From positions 1,192,387-1,256,386 of the forward strand of contig NC_011297.1 of NCBI RefSeq assembly GCF_000020965.1: DNA of 64,000 nucleotides, given 5' to 3'. Made by a program: the position numbers and the translations under genes. The notes beneath the pieces are model-generated. The model did not search any database. It was not told where the DNA came from and saw only the letters and a list, made by a program, of their open reading frames with translations. Source of the stretch: Dictyoglomus thermophilum H-6-12 (GTDB taxonomy: Bacteria > Dictyoglomota > Dictyoglomia > Dictyoglomales > Dictyoglomaceae). Below, piece after piece: positions 7,712 to 16,584 of this stretch. The first letter of the stretch is position 1. The number at the start of each line of letters is the position of its first letter.

Positions 7712-8982
7712 AGATTGGAATCTTAGGAGGAGGACAAGTAGGCCAAGCCCTTTGGAATACTATTTATGCGGAGAAAGAAAACATATTAAATATTCTTGGT
7801 GAACCTTTAGAGATTAAAAAAGTACTTGTTAGGGACTTGAATAAAAAAAGAGATATACCAAGAGACTTTCTAACTAATAATCCTGATGAGATAATTTATG
7901 ATAAAGAAATATCTCTTGTAGTTGAAGTAATGGGAGGAGAAGAACCTGCTCATACTTATATAAAAAAAGCTTTAGAAGAACAAAAATTTATAGTTACTGC
8001 TAATAAGGAGGTTATTGCCCTCCATGGAGATGAACTTTATAAGATAGCAAGGAAAAAAGGCGTTGATATAGCCTTTGAAGCAAGTGTAGGAGGAGGTATA
8101 CCTTTGATAAAAACCATTAAAGAAGCTATGGCCGTAGATAAAGTCAAGGAAATATGGGCGATTGTAAATGGAACTACCAACTATATATTAACAAAGATGG
8201 AAGAAGAGCACAGAGACTTTGAGGAAGTATTAAAAGAGGCTCAAAAATTAGGATATGCCGAACCTGATCCTTCAAAAGACATACTAGGACTTGATACAAG
8301 GTTCAAATTAGCAATACTTTCTTCTTTTGCTCATCACACTACTATAAAGCCAAATGATATTTACACAGAAGGAATTGAAAAAATCTCTTTAAGAGATATT
8401 CAATATGCAAAAGAGCTGGGATATAAAATAAAACTTCTTGCAATAAGTAAGTTTTATAATGGGGAAATAGAGGTCAGAGTTCATCCTACTATGATATCCT
8501 TATCCTCTCCCCTTTCTTCTGTAAATGGAGTATACAATGCCATATTACTAAAAGCAGAAAAAAGAGGAGATGTACTTCTTTATGGAGAAGGTGCAGGACC
8601 TTATCCTACTGCAATGGCACTTCTCTCTGATATATTAGAAGCAAGCCATACCATATTATATTCTGTTCCTAGATATTATTCCTTTGCTTATCTATATCCA
8701 TCAAAGATTAAAAAAAGCGATGAAATATATACAAGATATTATATGCGACTATGGGTAAAAGATCAGCCGGGGGTACTTGCCCAAATAGCAAAAATATTAG
8801 GAGAAAATAATATAAGTATTTCATCGGTAGTCCAGAAAGAAACATCGGAAAAAGAAGGAAAGGCAGAATTAGTAATTCTAACCCATAAAACGTACGAAAA
8901 GAATATGATAAAAGCAATAAAAGAGATAAAATTATTACCTATTCTTGAAGAATGGGGAAGTCTTATAAGAATTGAGGGGTAA
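7708..8982 (+). CDS. hom: Homoserine dehydrogenase with C-terminal ACT domain
   Basis: Reduces aspartate semialdehyde to homoserine with NAD(P)H, the branch to threonine and methionine. The 424 residues begin with a Rossmann motif GGGQVGQAL (7-15), followed by [11 protein letters not shown], the substrate region [17 protein letters not shown] and [11 protein letters not shown], and [11 protein letters not shown]. The last 80 residues form an ACT domain ([17 protein letters not shown]), which normally gives feedback inhibition by threonine. It is monofunctional, not fused to aspartokinase. It overlaps lysA by 4 nt, with thrC 2 nt downstream. Confidence 0.95.
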   Translation: MKIGILGGGQVGQALWNTIYAEKENILNILGEPLEIKKVLVRDLNKKRDIPRDFLTNNPDEIIYDKEISLVVEVMGGEEPAHTYIKKALEEQKFIVTANKEVIALHGDELYKIARKKGVDIAFEASVGGGIPLIKTIKEAMAVDKVKEIWAIVNGTTNYILTKMEEEHRDFEEVLKEAQKLGYAEPDPSKDILGLDTRFKLAILSSFAHHTTIKPNDIYTEGIEKISLRDIQYAKELGYKIKLLAISKFYNGEIEVRVHPTMISLSSPLSSVNGVYNAILLKAEKRGDVLLYGEGAGPYPTAMALLSDILEASHTILYSVPRYYSFAYLYPSKIKKSDEIYTRYYMRLWVKDQPGVLAQIAKILGENNISISSVVQKETSEKEGKAELVILTHKTYEKNMIKAIKEIKLLPILEEWGSLIRIEG

Positions 8983-8984
8983 AA

Positions 8985-10025
8985 ATGAGTGGCGTATTAA
9001 TAAGATATAAAGAGCTTCTTCCTATAACCGAAAATACACCTATGATAACCCTACACGAAGGAGATACACCATTAATATACGCTAACAATCTATCAAAGAA
9101 ATATGGAATAGATGTATGGCTTAAATATGAGGGTATGAATCCTACAGGGTCTTTTAAAGACAGGGGTATGGTTGTAGCAATCGCTAAAGCCTTAGAAGAA
9201 AAAAGTGAGATGGTCATATGCGCCTCGACAGGAAATACTGCTGCCTCTGCAGCCGCTTATGCTGCTCTTACAAACCTAAAAGCCTTTGTAGTACTACCAG
9301 AAAAAGCAATTGCCTTAGGCAAGCTTGCCCAGGCCATAATGTACGGAGCAAAGATAATCAGCGTCAAAGGTAACTTCGACGATGCTCTTAAATTGGTAAG
9401 AGAGATTTCTCAAAAGTTTCCTATTACCTTGGTAAACTCTATAAATCCCTATAGGTTGGAAGGGCAAAAAACAGCAGCTTTTGAAATCTGCGATGTTCTA
9501 AAAAGAAATCCTGAAAACTTAGCTATTCCTGTAGGAAATGCTGGAAACATTTCAGCTTATTGGATGGGGTTTAAGGAATATTATAAAATAGGAAAAATAA
9601 AGGAATTACCTAAAATGCTTGGATTTCAAGCAGAAGGCGCTGCACCTCTAGTGAAAGGTCATCCTATCCCCAATCCTCAAACTATAGCCACTGCGATAAA
9701 AATAGGAAATCCTGCAAGTTGGGACAAGGCTATAAATGCAGTTAGAGAATCTTCAGGTTTAATCGATACAGTTTCTGACGAAGAAATATTAGAAGCCCAA
9801 AAAGAGTTAGCCTCAAAAGAAGGCGTATTTGTAGAACCAGCCTCGGCAGCCTCATGGGCAGGAGTAAAGAAACTTTTAAAAGAAAATAGATTTCCAGGAG
9901 AAGAAGTGGTATGTGTTCTCACAGGGCACGGTTTAAAGGATCCAGACATAGCTATAAAACAAGCCAAAATCGATATCTCCATTGAACCTAAAATAGAAGA
10001 ATTTCAAAAAATAATAGAAAAATGA
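8985..10025 (+). CDS. thrC: Threonine synthase
   Basis: Converts O-phosphohomoserine to threonine using PLP. The 346 residues belong to the short fold-type II class: [19 protein letters not shown], the PLP lysine in [11 protein letters not shown] (about 53-63), [16 protein letters not shown], and the phosphate-binding PVGNAGN loop (about 182). GAGGGGTAAAA gives a suitable SD for ATG 8985. The gene ends in an ATGA overlap with thrB, the enzyme that makes its substrate. Confidence 0.95.
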   Translation: MSGVLIRYKELLPITENTPMITLHEGDTPLIYANNLSKKYGIDVWLKYEGMNPTGSFKDRGMVVAIAKALEEKSEMVICASTGNTAASAAAYAALTNLKAFVVLPEKAIALGKLAQAIMYGAKIISVKGNFDDALKLVREISQKFPITLVNSINPYRLEGQKTAAFEICDVLKRNPENLAIPVGNAGNISAYWMGFKEYYKIGKIKELPKMLGFQAEGAAPLVKGHPIPNPQTIATAIKIGNPASWDKAINAVRESSGLIDTVSDEEILEAQKELASKEGVFVEPASAASWAGVKKLLKENRFPGEEVVCVLTGHGLKDPDIAIKQAKIDISIEPKIEEFQKIIEK

Positions 10026-10915
10026 AATATCTTATTAAAGTTCCAGCTACATCTGCTAATTTAGGACCTGGTTTTGATACCCTTGGTATTTGCTGGGATC
10101 TTTTTCTAAAGATATATGTGGATTTAAACTCTAATGAAAAAGTAGTCATTAACAAAAACAAGCAAGAGATAAAAAAGAACGACTTATTTATTCAAGCTTT
10201 AAACTATACCTTAGAGTATCTCAATATTCCAAATAAATTCTACAAAATAGAATTAGACTCTGAAATTCCCATAGGAAAGGGACTTGGAAGTAGTGCTGCT
10301 GCAATTTTAGGAGGAATATCTACAGCAGAAATAATTTCAACAAAAAAAGTTGACAAAATTGAAAAAATAAAAATTGCCCTAAACTTCGAGAATCATATTG
10401 ATAACCTATCAGCTTGTTTAGAGGGAGGCGTTGTAACATGCTTAAAAAACGAAAATGAACTTTCATTTACTAGATTACCTATAAAATGTGATATCTATGG
10501 AGTTATATATATTCCAACTTATACTATAGCCACAGAATCTGCAAGAAAAATCCTACCTCTAAACTATCCCAAAGAAGACGTGATATTTAACCTACAGAAA
10601 CTTAGTTTCTTAATCACAGGTTTAGTTAAAGGAGACGAAGATTTAATAGATATGGGAATGGAAGACAAAATTCATCAACCTTATAGATTTAACTTGATAA
10701 AAGAGTATACCTTAATTAGTGAGTTACTAAATGGTAAGTTTAAGAAGAAAGTAGTATTAAGTGGTGCTGGACCATCGTTGCTAACCATAACTTTATCTTA
10801 CCAAAAAGCTCTTGAAATTTTGAAAAATCTAGAAAATAATTTAAGAAATGAAATTGAAGGAACCTTTAGGATCTTAAAACTTAATAACAAAGGTATTGAA
10901 ATAGAAAGTCTGTAA
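10022..10915 (+). CDS. thrB: Homoserine kinase
   Basis: GHMP-family kinase that phosphorylates homoserine ahead of threonine synthase. The 297 residues show [15 protein letters not shown] at the N-terminus, the ATP loop [12 protein letters not shown] (about 88-99) and the C-terminal [11 protein letters not shown] motif. The ATGA overlap with thrC implies translational coupling of the last two threonine steps. Lysine- and isoleucine-rich codon use (AAA, ATA) is typical of the window. Confidence 0.94.
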   Translation: MKYLIKVPATSANLGPGFDTLGICWDLFLKIYVDLNSNEKVVINKNKQEIKKNDLFIQALNYTLEYLNIPNKFYKIELDSEIPIGKGLGSSAAAILGGISTAEIISTKKVDKIEKIKIALNFENHIDNLSACLEGGVVTCLKNENELSFTRLPIKCDIYGVIYIPTYTIATESARKILPLNYPKEDVIFNLQKLSFLITGLVKGDEDLIDMGMEDKIHQPYRFNLIKEYTLISELLNGKFKKKVVLSGAGPSLLTITLSYQKALEILKNLENNLRNEIEGTFRILKLNNKGIEIESL

Positions 10916-10931
10916 ATAGGGAGGTAATTGA

Positions 10932-11936
10932 ATGGGATATAAGATAGCTGTAGTAGGAGCAACAGGTCTTGTAGGTCAAGAAATGTTAAAAATACTTTAT
11001 GAAAGAAAAATTCCTGTTTCAGAAATATACGCTTTTGCTTCTGCAAAATCAGAAGGAACCTATGTAGAGTTTGGAGATGAAAAAATAAAGGTTGAAAAAG
11101 CTACTGTAGATGGAATTTCAAAAGCAGATTTTGCACTGTTTTCCATTGGAGAAGAAATTAGTCTCGAGCTTGCACCTGAGATTGCAAAAAGAGGAACAAT
11201 AATTATAGATAATAGCAACGCATTTAGAATGAATCCTGATGTGCCTCTTGTAATACCAGAGATAAATCCAGAAGATCTAAAGAACCACAAAAATATAATT
11301 GCAAATCCTAATTGTTCAACCATTCAAATGCTTGTAGCTTTAAACCCTTTACATAAAAAATGGAGGCTCAAAAAGATATTTGTAGCCACTTACCAATCGG
11401 TATCCGGAAAAGGAAAAGATGCTATAGACGAACTCTTAACAGCAACTTCTTCTTTCCTCAAAAAAGAAGATTATTCTCCTAAAGTTTTTCCATACCCCAT
11501 TGCTTTTAATCTAATTCCTCACATTGATAGTTTTGAAGATGAAAACTATACAAGAGAAGAAATGAAAATGGTAAGAGAAACCCATAAAATATTACATGAT
11601 CCAACTATAAAGGTCTCTCCAACGTGTGTAAGAGTCCCCGTATTAAGAGGACACTCAGAAGTCATTAATGCCGAATTTGAAGAGGAGTTTACATTAAAGG
11701 AGGTCTTTGAGGTATTATCCAACGCACCTGGAGTAAAAGTGTTAGATGATCCATCAAATAGAGTTTATCCAATGCCTCTATTTTGCGACGGAAAAGACGA
11801 GGTTTTTGTGGGAAGAATCCGTAAAGACTTATTTGAACCTAAAGCCCTAAATATGTGGGTTGTATCGGACAACATTAGGAAAGGTGCCGCTTTGAATGCA
11901 GTACAAATTCTTGAATATATGATAAATAACAAATAA
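10932..11936 (+). CDS. asd: Aspartate-semialdehyde dehydrogenase
   Basis: NADPH-dependent reduction of aspartyl phosphate, the second step shared by lysine, threonine and methionine synthesis. The 334 residues begin with VVGATGLVGQEML (Rossmann), and carry the catalytic cysteine in ANPNCSTIQM (about 129) and the catalytic histidine in RGHSEVINAE (about 237). It has an SD (GGGAGG) 6-7 nt before the ATG. It precedes lysC, so the pathway's first two enzymes are the last two genes of the operon. Confidence 0.96.
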   Translation: MGYKIAVVGATGLVGQEMLKILYERKIPVSEIYAFASAKSEGTYVEFGDEKIKVEKATVDGISKADFALFSIGEEISLELAPEIAKRGTIIIDNSNAFRMNPDVPLVIPEINPEDLKNHKNIIANPNCSTIQMLVALNPLHKKWRLKKIFVATYQSVSGKGKDAIDELLTATSSFLKKEDYSPKVFPYPIAFNLIPHIDSFEDENYTREEMKMVRETHKILHDPTIKVSPTCVRVPVLRGHSEVINAEFEEEFTLKEVFEVLSNAPGVKVLDDPSNRVYPMPLFCDGKDEVFVGRIRKDLFEPKALNMWVVSDNIRKGAALNAVQILEYMINNK

Positions 11937-11952
11937 GGAGGAAGATCAAAAA

Positions 11953-13176
11953 GTGGGCTTAATAGTACAGAAATATGGCGGAACCTCTGTGGGATCTATA
12001 GACAGAATCAAAAACGTAGCTCAGAGAATAGCAAAGTATTACAAAGAAGGGCATAAATTAGTTGTAGTAGTATCTGCTATGGGCGACACTACTGATGATC
12101 TTATAGAAATGGCAGAAGCAATAAATCCTAATCCCAACCCCAGAGAGATGGACTTCCTATTATCTTCTGGCGAAAGAATATCTGCAGCACTTACTGCAAT
12201 GGCTTTGCAAAGCTTAGGAATTCCTGCTATAGCACTGTCTGGAAAACAGGCAGGAATCATGACTGATGCTATTTTCACAAAGGCAAACATAAAGAAAATA
12301 GAACCTAAAAGGATATTAGAAGAATTGGAAAAAGGAAATGTTGTCATCGTAGCAGGCTTTCAAGGATACGAACCTGAAAAAGGAGATGTAACAACCCTTG
12401 GAAGAGGAGGTTCTGATGCTACTGCTGTAGCTCTTGCAGCCGTACTAAAAGCAGATATTTGTGAAATATATACTGACGTAGATGGTATTTTTACAGCTGA
12501 TCCAAGGGTTGTACCAAATGCTAAAAAACTTGATTTTATCTCTTATGAGGAGATGCTTGAAATGGCAGGTCAAGGTGCACAAGTGATGCAGCTCCGCTCT
12601 GTAGACCTTGCAGCCACACACCATGTACCAGTAGTAGTAAGATCAAGTTTTAATGAAAATTCTGGGACTCTAATAGGGGAGGTAAAAGAAGTGGAATCCA
12701 AACAAAAAGTAAAGGGAATAGCCCATAATAAAAGTATAGCTAAGATAACAGTGGTAGGTGTACCTGATAAACCTGGTATAGCTCACAAGATATTTGCGCC
12801 TCTTGGAGAAAAATCAATAAATGTGGATGACATTGTACAAAACGTAAGCAAAGATGGAATAACTGATCTCTCCTTCACTGTATCAGAAAAGGAATTAAAT
12901 GAAGCCCTAAAAATAGTTGAAAAAACTGCTAAGGAAATTGGAGCTAAAGAAGTAATATATGATAACAACGTAGGAAAAGTGTCTATCGTTGGATGGGGAA
13001 TTCAAAGTACTCCAGGAATTGCTGCAAAAATGTTTGGTATTTTAGCTTCAGAAGGCATAAATATAGAGATGATAACAACATCTGAGATTAAAATCACATG
13101 TATAATAAAGAGAGATCTAGTAGAAAAAGCAGTGAAGGCATTACATGAAGGGTTTAATCTTGGGGGAGAGGAATAA
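11953..13176 (+). CDS. lysC: Aspartokinase, monofunctional with two ACT domains
   Basis: Phosphorylates aspartate, the first committed step of the family. The 407 residues have the kinase domain (VQKYGGTSVGS at the N-terminus; LGRGGSDATAVALA near 150; DVDGIFTADPR near 177) and two tandem ACT domains from about residue 265 (VVGVPDKPGIAHKIF and SIVGWGIQSTPGIAAKMF) that usually bind lysine or threonine. The start is GTG 11953 after AAGGAGGAAG. The last codons form part of the terminator hairpin. Confidence 0.95.
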   Translation: MGLIVQKYGGTSVGSIDRIKNVAQRIAKYYKEGHKLVVVVSAMGDTTDDLIEMAEAINPNPNPREMDFLLSSGERISAALTAMALQSLGIPAIALSGKQAGIMTDAIFTKANIKKIEPKRILEELEKGNVVIVAGFQGYEPEKGDVTTLGRGGSDATAVALAAVLKADICEIYTDVDGIFTADPRVVPNAKKLDFISYEEMLEMAGQGAQVMQLRSVDLAATHHVPVVVRSSFNENSGTLIGEVKEVESKQKVKGIAHNKSIAKITVVGVPDKPGIAHKIFAPLGEKSINVDDIVQNVSKDGITDLSFTVSEKELNEALKIVEKTAKEIGAKEVIYDNNVGKVSIVGWGIQSTPGIAAKMFGILASEGINIEMITTSEIKITCIIKRDLVEKAVKALHEGFNLGGEE

Positions 13177-13200
13177 TCCCCTCCCCCTTTTAAATTTTTT
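13162..13200 (+). terminator. Terminator of the aspartate-family operon
   Basis: GGGGGAGAGG (13162-13171) pairs with CCCCTCCCCC (13178-13187) with one mismatch and a 6-nt loop, followed by CTTTTAAATTTTTTT. The lysC stop codon is inside the hairpin. The rplL gene converges and stops at 13200, with no comparable U tract on the minus strand. Confidence 0.8.
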
Positions 13201-13577
13201 TACTTAATTTCTACTACTGCTCCCTCTGCTTCTAATTTAGCCTTAATCTCTTCTGCCTCTTGTTTAGATACTCCTTCCTTAATGGGTTTTGGAGTAGAGT
13301 CTACAAGATCTTTTGCCTCTTTTAAGCCAAGTCCTGTTATTTCCCTTACAACTTTAAGTACCTTTATCTTATTTGCTCCTGCATCCTTCAAAATTACATC
13401 AAAAGTAGTTTTCTCTTCAACTGGAGCTGCTGCCGCTGCGCCAGCAACAGGAGATCCCACTGCTGCAACAGGCATTGCCGCACTAACTCCAAACTCTTCC
13501 TCGAGAGCTTTTACTAACTCAACTAGTTCAGTTACTTTCATCTCTTTTATAGCTTGAATAATTTCCTCTTTATTCAT
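13200..13577 (-). CDS. rplL: 50S ribosomal protein L7/L12
   Basis: Stalk protein that recruits translation GTPases. The 125 residues comprise the N-terminal dimerisation helices ([20 protein letters not shown]), an alanine-rich hinge (about 35-53), and the conserved C-terminal domain ([35 protein letters not shown]). It follows rplJ by 16 nt with a good SD. It is the last gene of the cluster: rpoB and rpoC, usually next, are absent and a convergent operon follows. Confidence 0.97.
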   Translation of the reverse strand: MNKEEIIQAIKEMKVTELVELVKALEEEFGVSAAMPVAAVGSPVAGAAAAAPVEEKTTFDVILKDAGANKIKVLKVVREITGLGLKEAKDLVDSTPKPIKEGVSKQEAEEIKAKLEAEGAVVEIK

Positions 13578-13593
13578 TTCACATTACCTCCTT

Positions 13594-14139
13594 TTATTGA
13601 TTTATTGAAATTTTTTCTTTTTCTTTAGCAATAGCATCTAAAGTCCAGACCAATTTATTAACAGGCCATTTTAAACTCCAAACAAGAGATGACAAAGGTG
13701 CAGATATAGCACCAACAACTTGAGACAGTAAAACTTCTTTTGGTGGCAGTTTTGCTAATTCCTTAACCTCATCAGCAGAGTATACTTCTCCTTCTATTAT
13801 TCCACCTTTAAATTTTAACAATTCATGCTCTTTAGCATAATCTACAAGAGCCTTTAAAACTCCAAAAGGATCACCATAACAGTAGGTTATAGCAGTAGGC
13901 CCCACAAAAAATTTCTCCAAATCCTTATCAGGATAAATTTTACGGATTGCAAGAAGAGCTAAAGTATTCTTTACTACTCGATATTCTGCATTTAAAGGTC
14001 TTATCTTGCCTCTTAACTGGGTCAAATCAGCCACAGATAATCCCTTAAATTCTGTAAAAATCAAGGCATTAGCATTTAACATTTTTTGATACAGTTCTTC
14101 AACCTTCTGTACCTTTTCTGGCTTTGGCAATCTTTTCAC
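13594..14139 (-). CDS. rplJ: 50S ribosomal protein L10
   Basis: Base of the L7/L12 stalk. The 181 residues show the L10 pattern FTEFKGLSVADLTQLRGKIR and EYRVVKNTLALLAIR, with a C-terminal helix for L12 dimers (about 150-181). It lies downstream of an L10-type leader and an intrinsic attenuator that separate it from rplA, so rplJ-rplL expression is probably autoregulated by L10(L12). Confidence 0.96.
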   Translation of the reverse strand: MKRLPKPEKVQKVEELYQKMLNANALIFTEFKGLSVADLTQLRGKIRPLNAEYRVVKNTLALLAIRKIYPDKDLEKFFVGPTAITYCYGDPFGVLKALVDYAKEHELLKFKGGIIEGEVYSADEVKELAKLPPKEVLLSQVVGAISAPLSSLVWSLKWPVNKLVWTLDAIAKEKEKISINQ

Positions 14140-14164
14140 CTCCTTCCTTATCCCTATTATTCAA

Positions 14165-14196
14165 AAATAAGGGAAAGCCTCCTGGCTTTCCCTTAA
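14165..14196 (-). terminator. Attenuator hairpin between rplA and rplJ
   Basis: A 12-bp stem (14184-14195 with 14168-14179, 4-nt loop) is followed on the minus strand by TTATTTTTG. It stands between the L10 leader fold and rplJ, as expected of a conditional or partial terminator controlling entry into rplJL. Its loop contains AGGAGG-like sequence. Confidence 0.7.
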
Positions 14197-14224
14197 GTAA
14201 TTGCTTTTATTTAATTTTCGAAAA

Positions 14225-14275
14225 CCAGTAAGGCCTACGTAGGAAATTTAAGAACCTACGGTCTTCGGCCCTATT
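14225..14275 (-). ncRNA. L10 (rplJ) leader RNA
   Basis: On the minus strand GGCC-GAAGAC-CGTAGG (14270-14254) pairs with CCTACG-TA-GGCC (14242-14231), giving two helices around an internal loop of kink-turn type. The GACCGUAGG...CCUACGUAGGCC pattern matches the L10 leader family known upstream of rplJ in many bacteria, where L10 binding shuts down its own operon. Confidence 0.75.
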
Positions 14276-14304
14276 TATATTAACTTTTTACTTTTCCTTC
14301 TGCC

Positions 14305-15033
14305 TTATGCAGCCTCCTCTTGTTTTATAAGATCTGCAATATTCTTAGTATCTATTGGCACGCTTGGTCCCATACTCGGAGATATATAAATACTCTTGAA
14401 ATATTGCCCTTTAGCTGCAGCAGGCTTTAATCTTAAAAGTGTACCTAAGACAGTCATCAAGTTTTTATATAATGCCTCTTCTGAAAAGGATGCTTTTCCT
14501 ATTGGAACATGTACTATTCCGTATCGATCTGTTCTAAACTCTACTCTTCCAGCCTTATATTCCTTAACAGCTTTAGCAATATCATTAGTAACCGTACCTG
14601 TCTTAGGATTAGGCATTAGTCCCCTTGGACCTAAAATCTTACCTAAACGAGAGGGTATCTTCAAAGTTCCCATTATATCAGGAGTAGCTATTGCCACATC
14701 AAAATCGAGCCAGCCACTTTCAATCTGTTTTACTAAATCCTCTCCACCCACATAATCCGCTCCAGCTTCCCTTGCTTCCTGAGCTTTTTCACCCTCGGCA
14801 AACACTAAAACTTTCTTTTCTTTACCCGTACCATAAGGTAAAACCACCGTACCTCTTACTTGTTGATCAGCATGTCTTGGATCTACCCCAAGCCTAACTG
14901 CTAAATTTATTGTCTCATCAAATTTTGCAGTTGCAAGCTTTTTAACTAAACTTACAGCCTCTTTTGGAGAATACAGTTTTCCTTTCTCAATTAATGAAAG
15001 CAATTGTTGATATCTTTTTCCTCTCTTTGCCAT
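14305..15033 (-). CDS. rplA: 50S ribosomal protein L1
   Basis: Forms the mobile L1 stalk beside the E site; also a translational repressor of its own mRNA. The 242 residues include the KRGKRYQQL start, [28 protein letters not shown], and the signature [14 protein letters not shown] near 140. ATG 15033 is chosen because AGGAGG lies 9 nt upstream; the longer TTG start is only 3 nt from that SD. The intergenic region upstream carries a likely L1-binding site. Confidence 0.96.
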   Translation of the reverse strand: MAKRGKRYQQLLSLIEKGKLYSPKEAVSLVKKLATAKFDETINLAVRLGVDPRHADQQVRGTVVLPYGTGKEKKVLVFAEGEKAQEAREAGADYVGGEDLVKQIESGWLDFDVAIATPDIMGTLKIPSRLGKILGPRGLMPNPKTGTVTNDIAKAVKEYKAGRVEFRTDRYGIVHVPIGKASFSEEALYKNLMTVLGTLLRLKPAAAKGQYFKSIYISPSMGPSVPIDTKNIADLIKQEEAA

Positions 15034-15054
15034 GCCCAAATTCCTCCTTAATTA

Positions 15055-15086
15055 AGTGGTATTAACGAGGGGAAGCCTCTCCCACC
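15055..15086 (-). promoter_or_regulatory. Probable L1 autoregulatory site between rplK and rplA
   Basis: The minus-strand mRNA reads GGTGGGAGAGG, a short hairpin, then TTAATACCAC just before the rplA SD. GGUGGGAG and AAUACCAC are also the two strands of helix 76 of 23S rRNA, where L1 binds. GTGG (15085-15082) pairs with CCAC (15059-15056) and GAGG with CCTC closes the inner hairpin. Molecular mimicry of the rRNA target is the known mode of L1 autoregulation. Confidence 0.6.
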
Positions 15087-15092
15087 ATCTCA

Positions 15093-15521
15093 TCAACCCT
15101 CAATTATTTCAATACCCATGCTCCTTGCTGTACCCTCAATCATTCTCATAGCTGCCTCTATATCATTAGCATTTAAATCTTTCATCTTTAGTTCTGCGAT
15201 TTCTCTTATTTTACTCCTTTTTACCTTTCCTACTTTTACCTTATTAGGCTCTCCAGACCCTTTTTCCACTCCTGCAGCTTTCTTTAAAAGATCAGAAGCA
15301 GGGGGAGTCTTAGTCACAAAAGTAAAAGATCTATCCTCATAAATAGTTATCTCAACAGGTATTATCATTCCCTCTTGACCAGCCGTAGCAGCATTATAAG
15401 CTTTACAAAACTCCATAATATTAACCCCATACTGACCTAATGCTGGTCCAACTGGTGGGGCAGGTGTCGCCTTACCTGCAGGCAATTGAAGTTTTACTTT
15501 TCCTACAACTTTTTTAGGCAA
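15093..15521 (-). CDS. rplK: 50S ribosomal protein L11
   Basis: GTPase-centre protein that binds 23S rRNA and is needed for the stringent response. The 142 residues show [26 protein letters not shown] at the N-terminus and the rRNA-binding C-terminal domain with [21 protein letters not shown] and GTARSMGI. The start is TTG 15521 after AGGGAGGG. It lies 17 nt after nusG. Confidence 0.97.
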
Positions 15522-15538
15522 TTATATTCCCTCCCTTT

Positions 15539-16069
15539 CTAATCAGTCTTCTCTACTTGGGTATGATCTATCTCTGTAGGAGTCTCTCTTCCAAAAATAG
15601 ACAATAAAACTTTTACAGTTCCTTTTTCAGGATATACCTCATCTACAAAACCTTCATATCCCATAAATGGACCAGATTTTATGTATACTCTATCACCTTT
15701 TTTAACTTTAAGCTCTGGTCTTATTTCCTTCTGTTCTAAGAATCTCTTTATCCAGTGTTCCTCCTGTGGATTTAAGGTACTTGGCCTACCAGGTGTACCT
15801 ACAAATCCCGTCACCCCTGTAGTATTTCGGATTAATCTTATCACATCCTCATCCTCTACCATCCTTATAAATAAATATCCAGGGAACACTTTTTTAACCT
15901 GTATCCTCTTTTTTCCTCCTTTTACAGTCATCACCTTTTCTTCAGGAACCACTATCTCAAAAACCTTATCCTCCAAGTGATTAAGTTTTACTTGCCTCTC
16001 CAATATAGCCTTAACCTTATGCTCATGCCCTGCAAGAGTATGTACTACAAACCACTTTGGCTCAGCCAC
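15539..16069 (-). CDS. nusG: Transcription antitermination/elongation factor NusG
   Basis: Binds RNA polymerase and couples it to Rho or the ribosome. The 176 residues have the NGN domain (AEPKWFVVHTLAGHE; VFPGYLFIRMVEDEDV; RNTTGVTGFVG) and a C-terminal KOW domain (KKGDRVYIKSGPFMGYEGFVDEV). I choose GTG 16069: GGAGG lies 8 nt before it and the protein then begins like other NusG proteins. ATG 16084 has no SD. It follows secE, a universal pairing. Confidence 0.95.
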   Translation of the reverse strand: MAEPKWFVVHTLAGHEHKVKAILERQVKLNHLEDKVFEIVVPEEKVMTVKGGKKRIQVKKVFPGYLFIRMVEDEDVIRLIRNTTGVTGFVGTPGRPSTLNPQEEHWIKRFLEQKEIRPELKVKKGDRVYIKSGPFMGYEGFVDEVYPEKGTVKVLLSIFGRETPTEIDHTQVEKTD

Positions 16070-16087
16070 TTGAATTACCTCCATTTT

Positions 16088-16303
16088 CTAACCAGTAAAG
16101 CTTCCAAGAATCAATCTACTTAACAAAACAAACACAAAATCATAAAGAGATATGATCAATATCAATAAAATTAAAGTTATACCTAAAGCCAAAGAAAGTT
16201 GTAAAACCTTCTTCCTATCGGGCCACATAACTTTTTTTAACTCTAATTTTTCTTCAGCCCAAAAATCTTTTATCTTGTCTATAATAGATCTTCTCTTATT
16301 CAT
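16088..16303 (-). CDS. secE: Preprotein translocase subunit SecE
   Basis: Small essential subunit of SecYEG. The 71 residues have an amphipathic N-terminal helix with the family motif EELKKVMWPDRKKV-like (ELKKVMWPDRKKVL, about 21-34) and a single transmembrane segment (about 37-60). Length fits the short one-helix bacterial type. Located between tRNA-Trp and nusG. Confidence 0.95.
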   Translation of the reverse strand: MNKRRSIIDKIKDFWAEEKLELKKVMWPDRKKVLQLSLALGITLILLILIISLYDFVFVLLSRLILGSFTG

Positions 16304-16335
16304 AATAAGCCATCTCCCATTAATATAAAAATTTT

Positions 16336-16412
16336 TGGCAGGCCCGGCAGGGCTCGAACCTGCAACCCCCGGATTTGGAGTCCGGTGCTCTCCCTATTAG
16401 AGCTACGGGCCT
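16336..16412 (-). tRNA. tRNA-Trp (anticodon CCA)
   Basis: Cloverleaf on the minus strand with acceptor AGGCCCG/CGGGCCT, discriminator G and encoded CCA. The anticodon loop CTCCAAA gives CCA, and the T arm contains GTTCGAGC. The first bases coincide with the rpmG stop codon. It lies between rpmG and secE, as in several other bacterial lineages. Confidence 0.95.
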
Positions 16413-16560
16413 ACCTCACTTCCCTATGAATAGTATGTTTTCTACACCTAGGACAATATTTTCTTAATTCTAACCTATCTGGATCATTCTTCTTATTTTT
16501 CTCCGTAGTATAATTTCTTTCCTTACACTCAGTACAAGCTAACGTAATTACTACTCTCAT
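16411..16560 (-). CDS. rpmG: 50S ribosomal protein L33
   Basis: A 49-residue large-subunit protein. It begins [19 protein letters not shown] and ends [16 protein letters not shown], with two CxxC pairs (C9/C12 and a pair near 36-39), so it is the zinc-binding form. The TAG stop (16413-16411) overlaps the first two bases of tRNA-Trp. It is placed between tuf and tRNA-Trp/secE, its usual neighbourhood. Confidence 0.95.
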   Translation of the reverse strand: MRVVITLACTECKERNYTTEKNKKNDPDRLELRKYCPRCRKHTIHREVR

Positions 16561-16584
16561 AACTATTATAACACCTCACTATCC

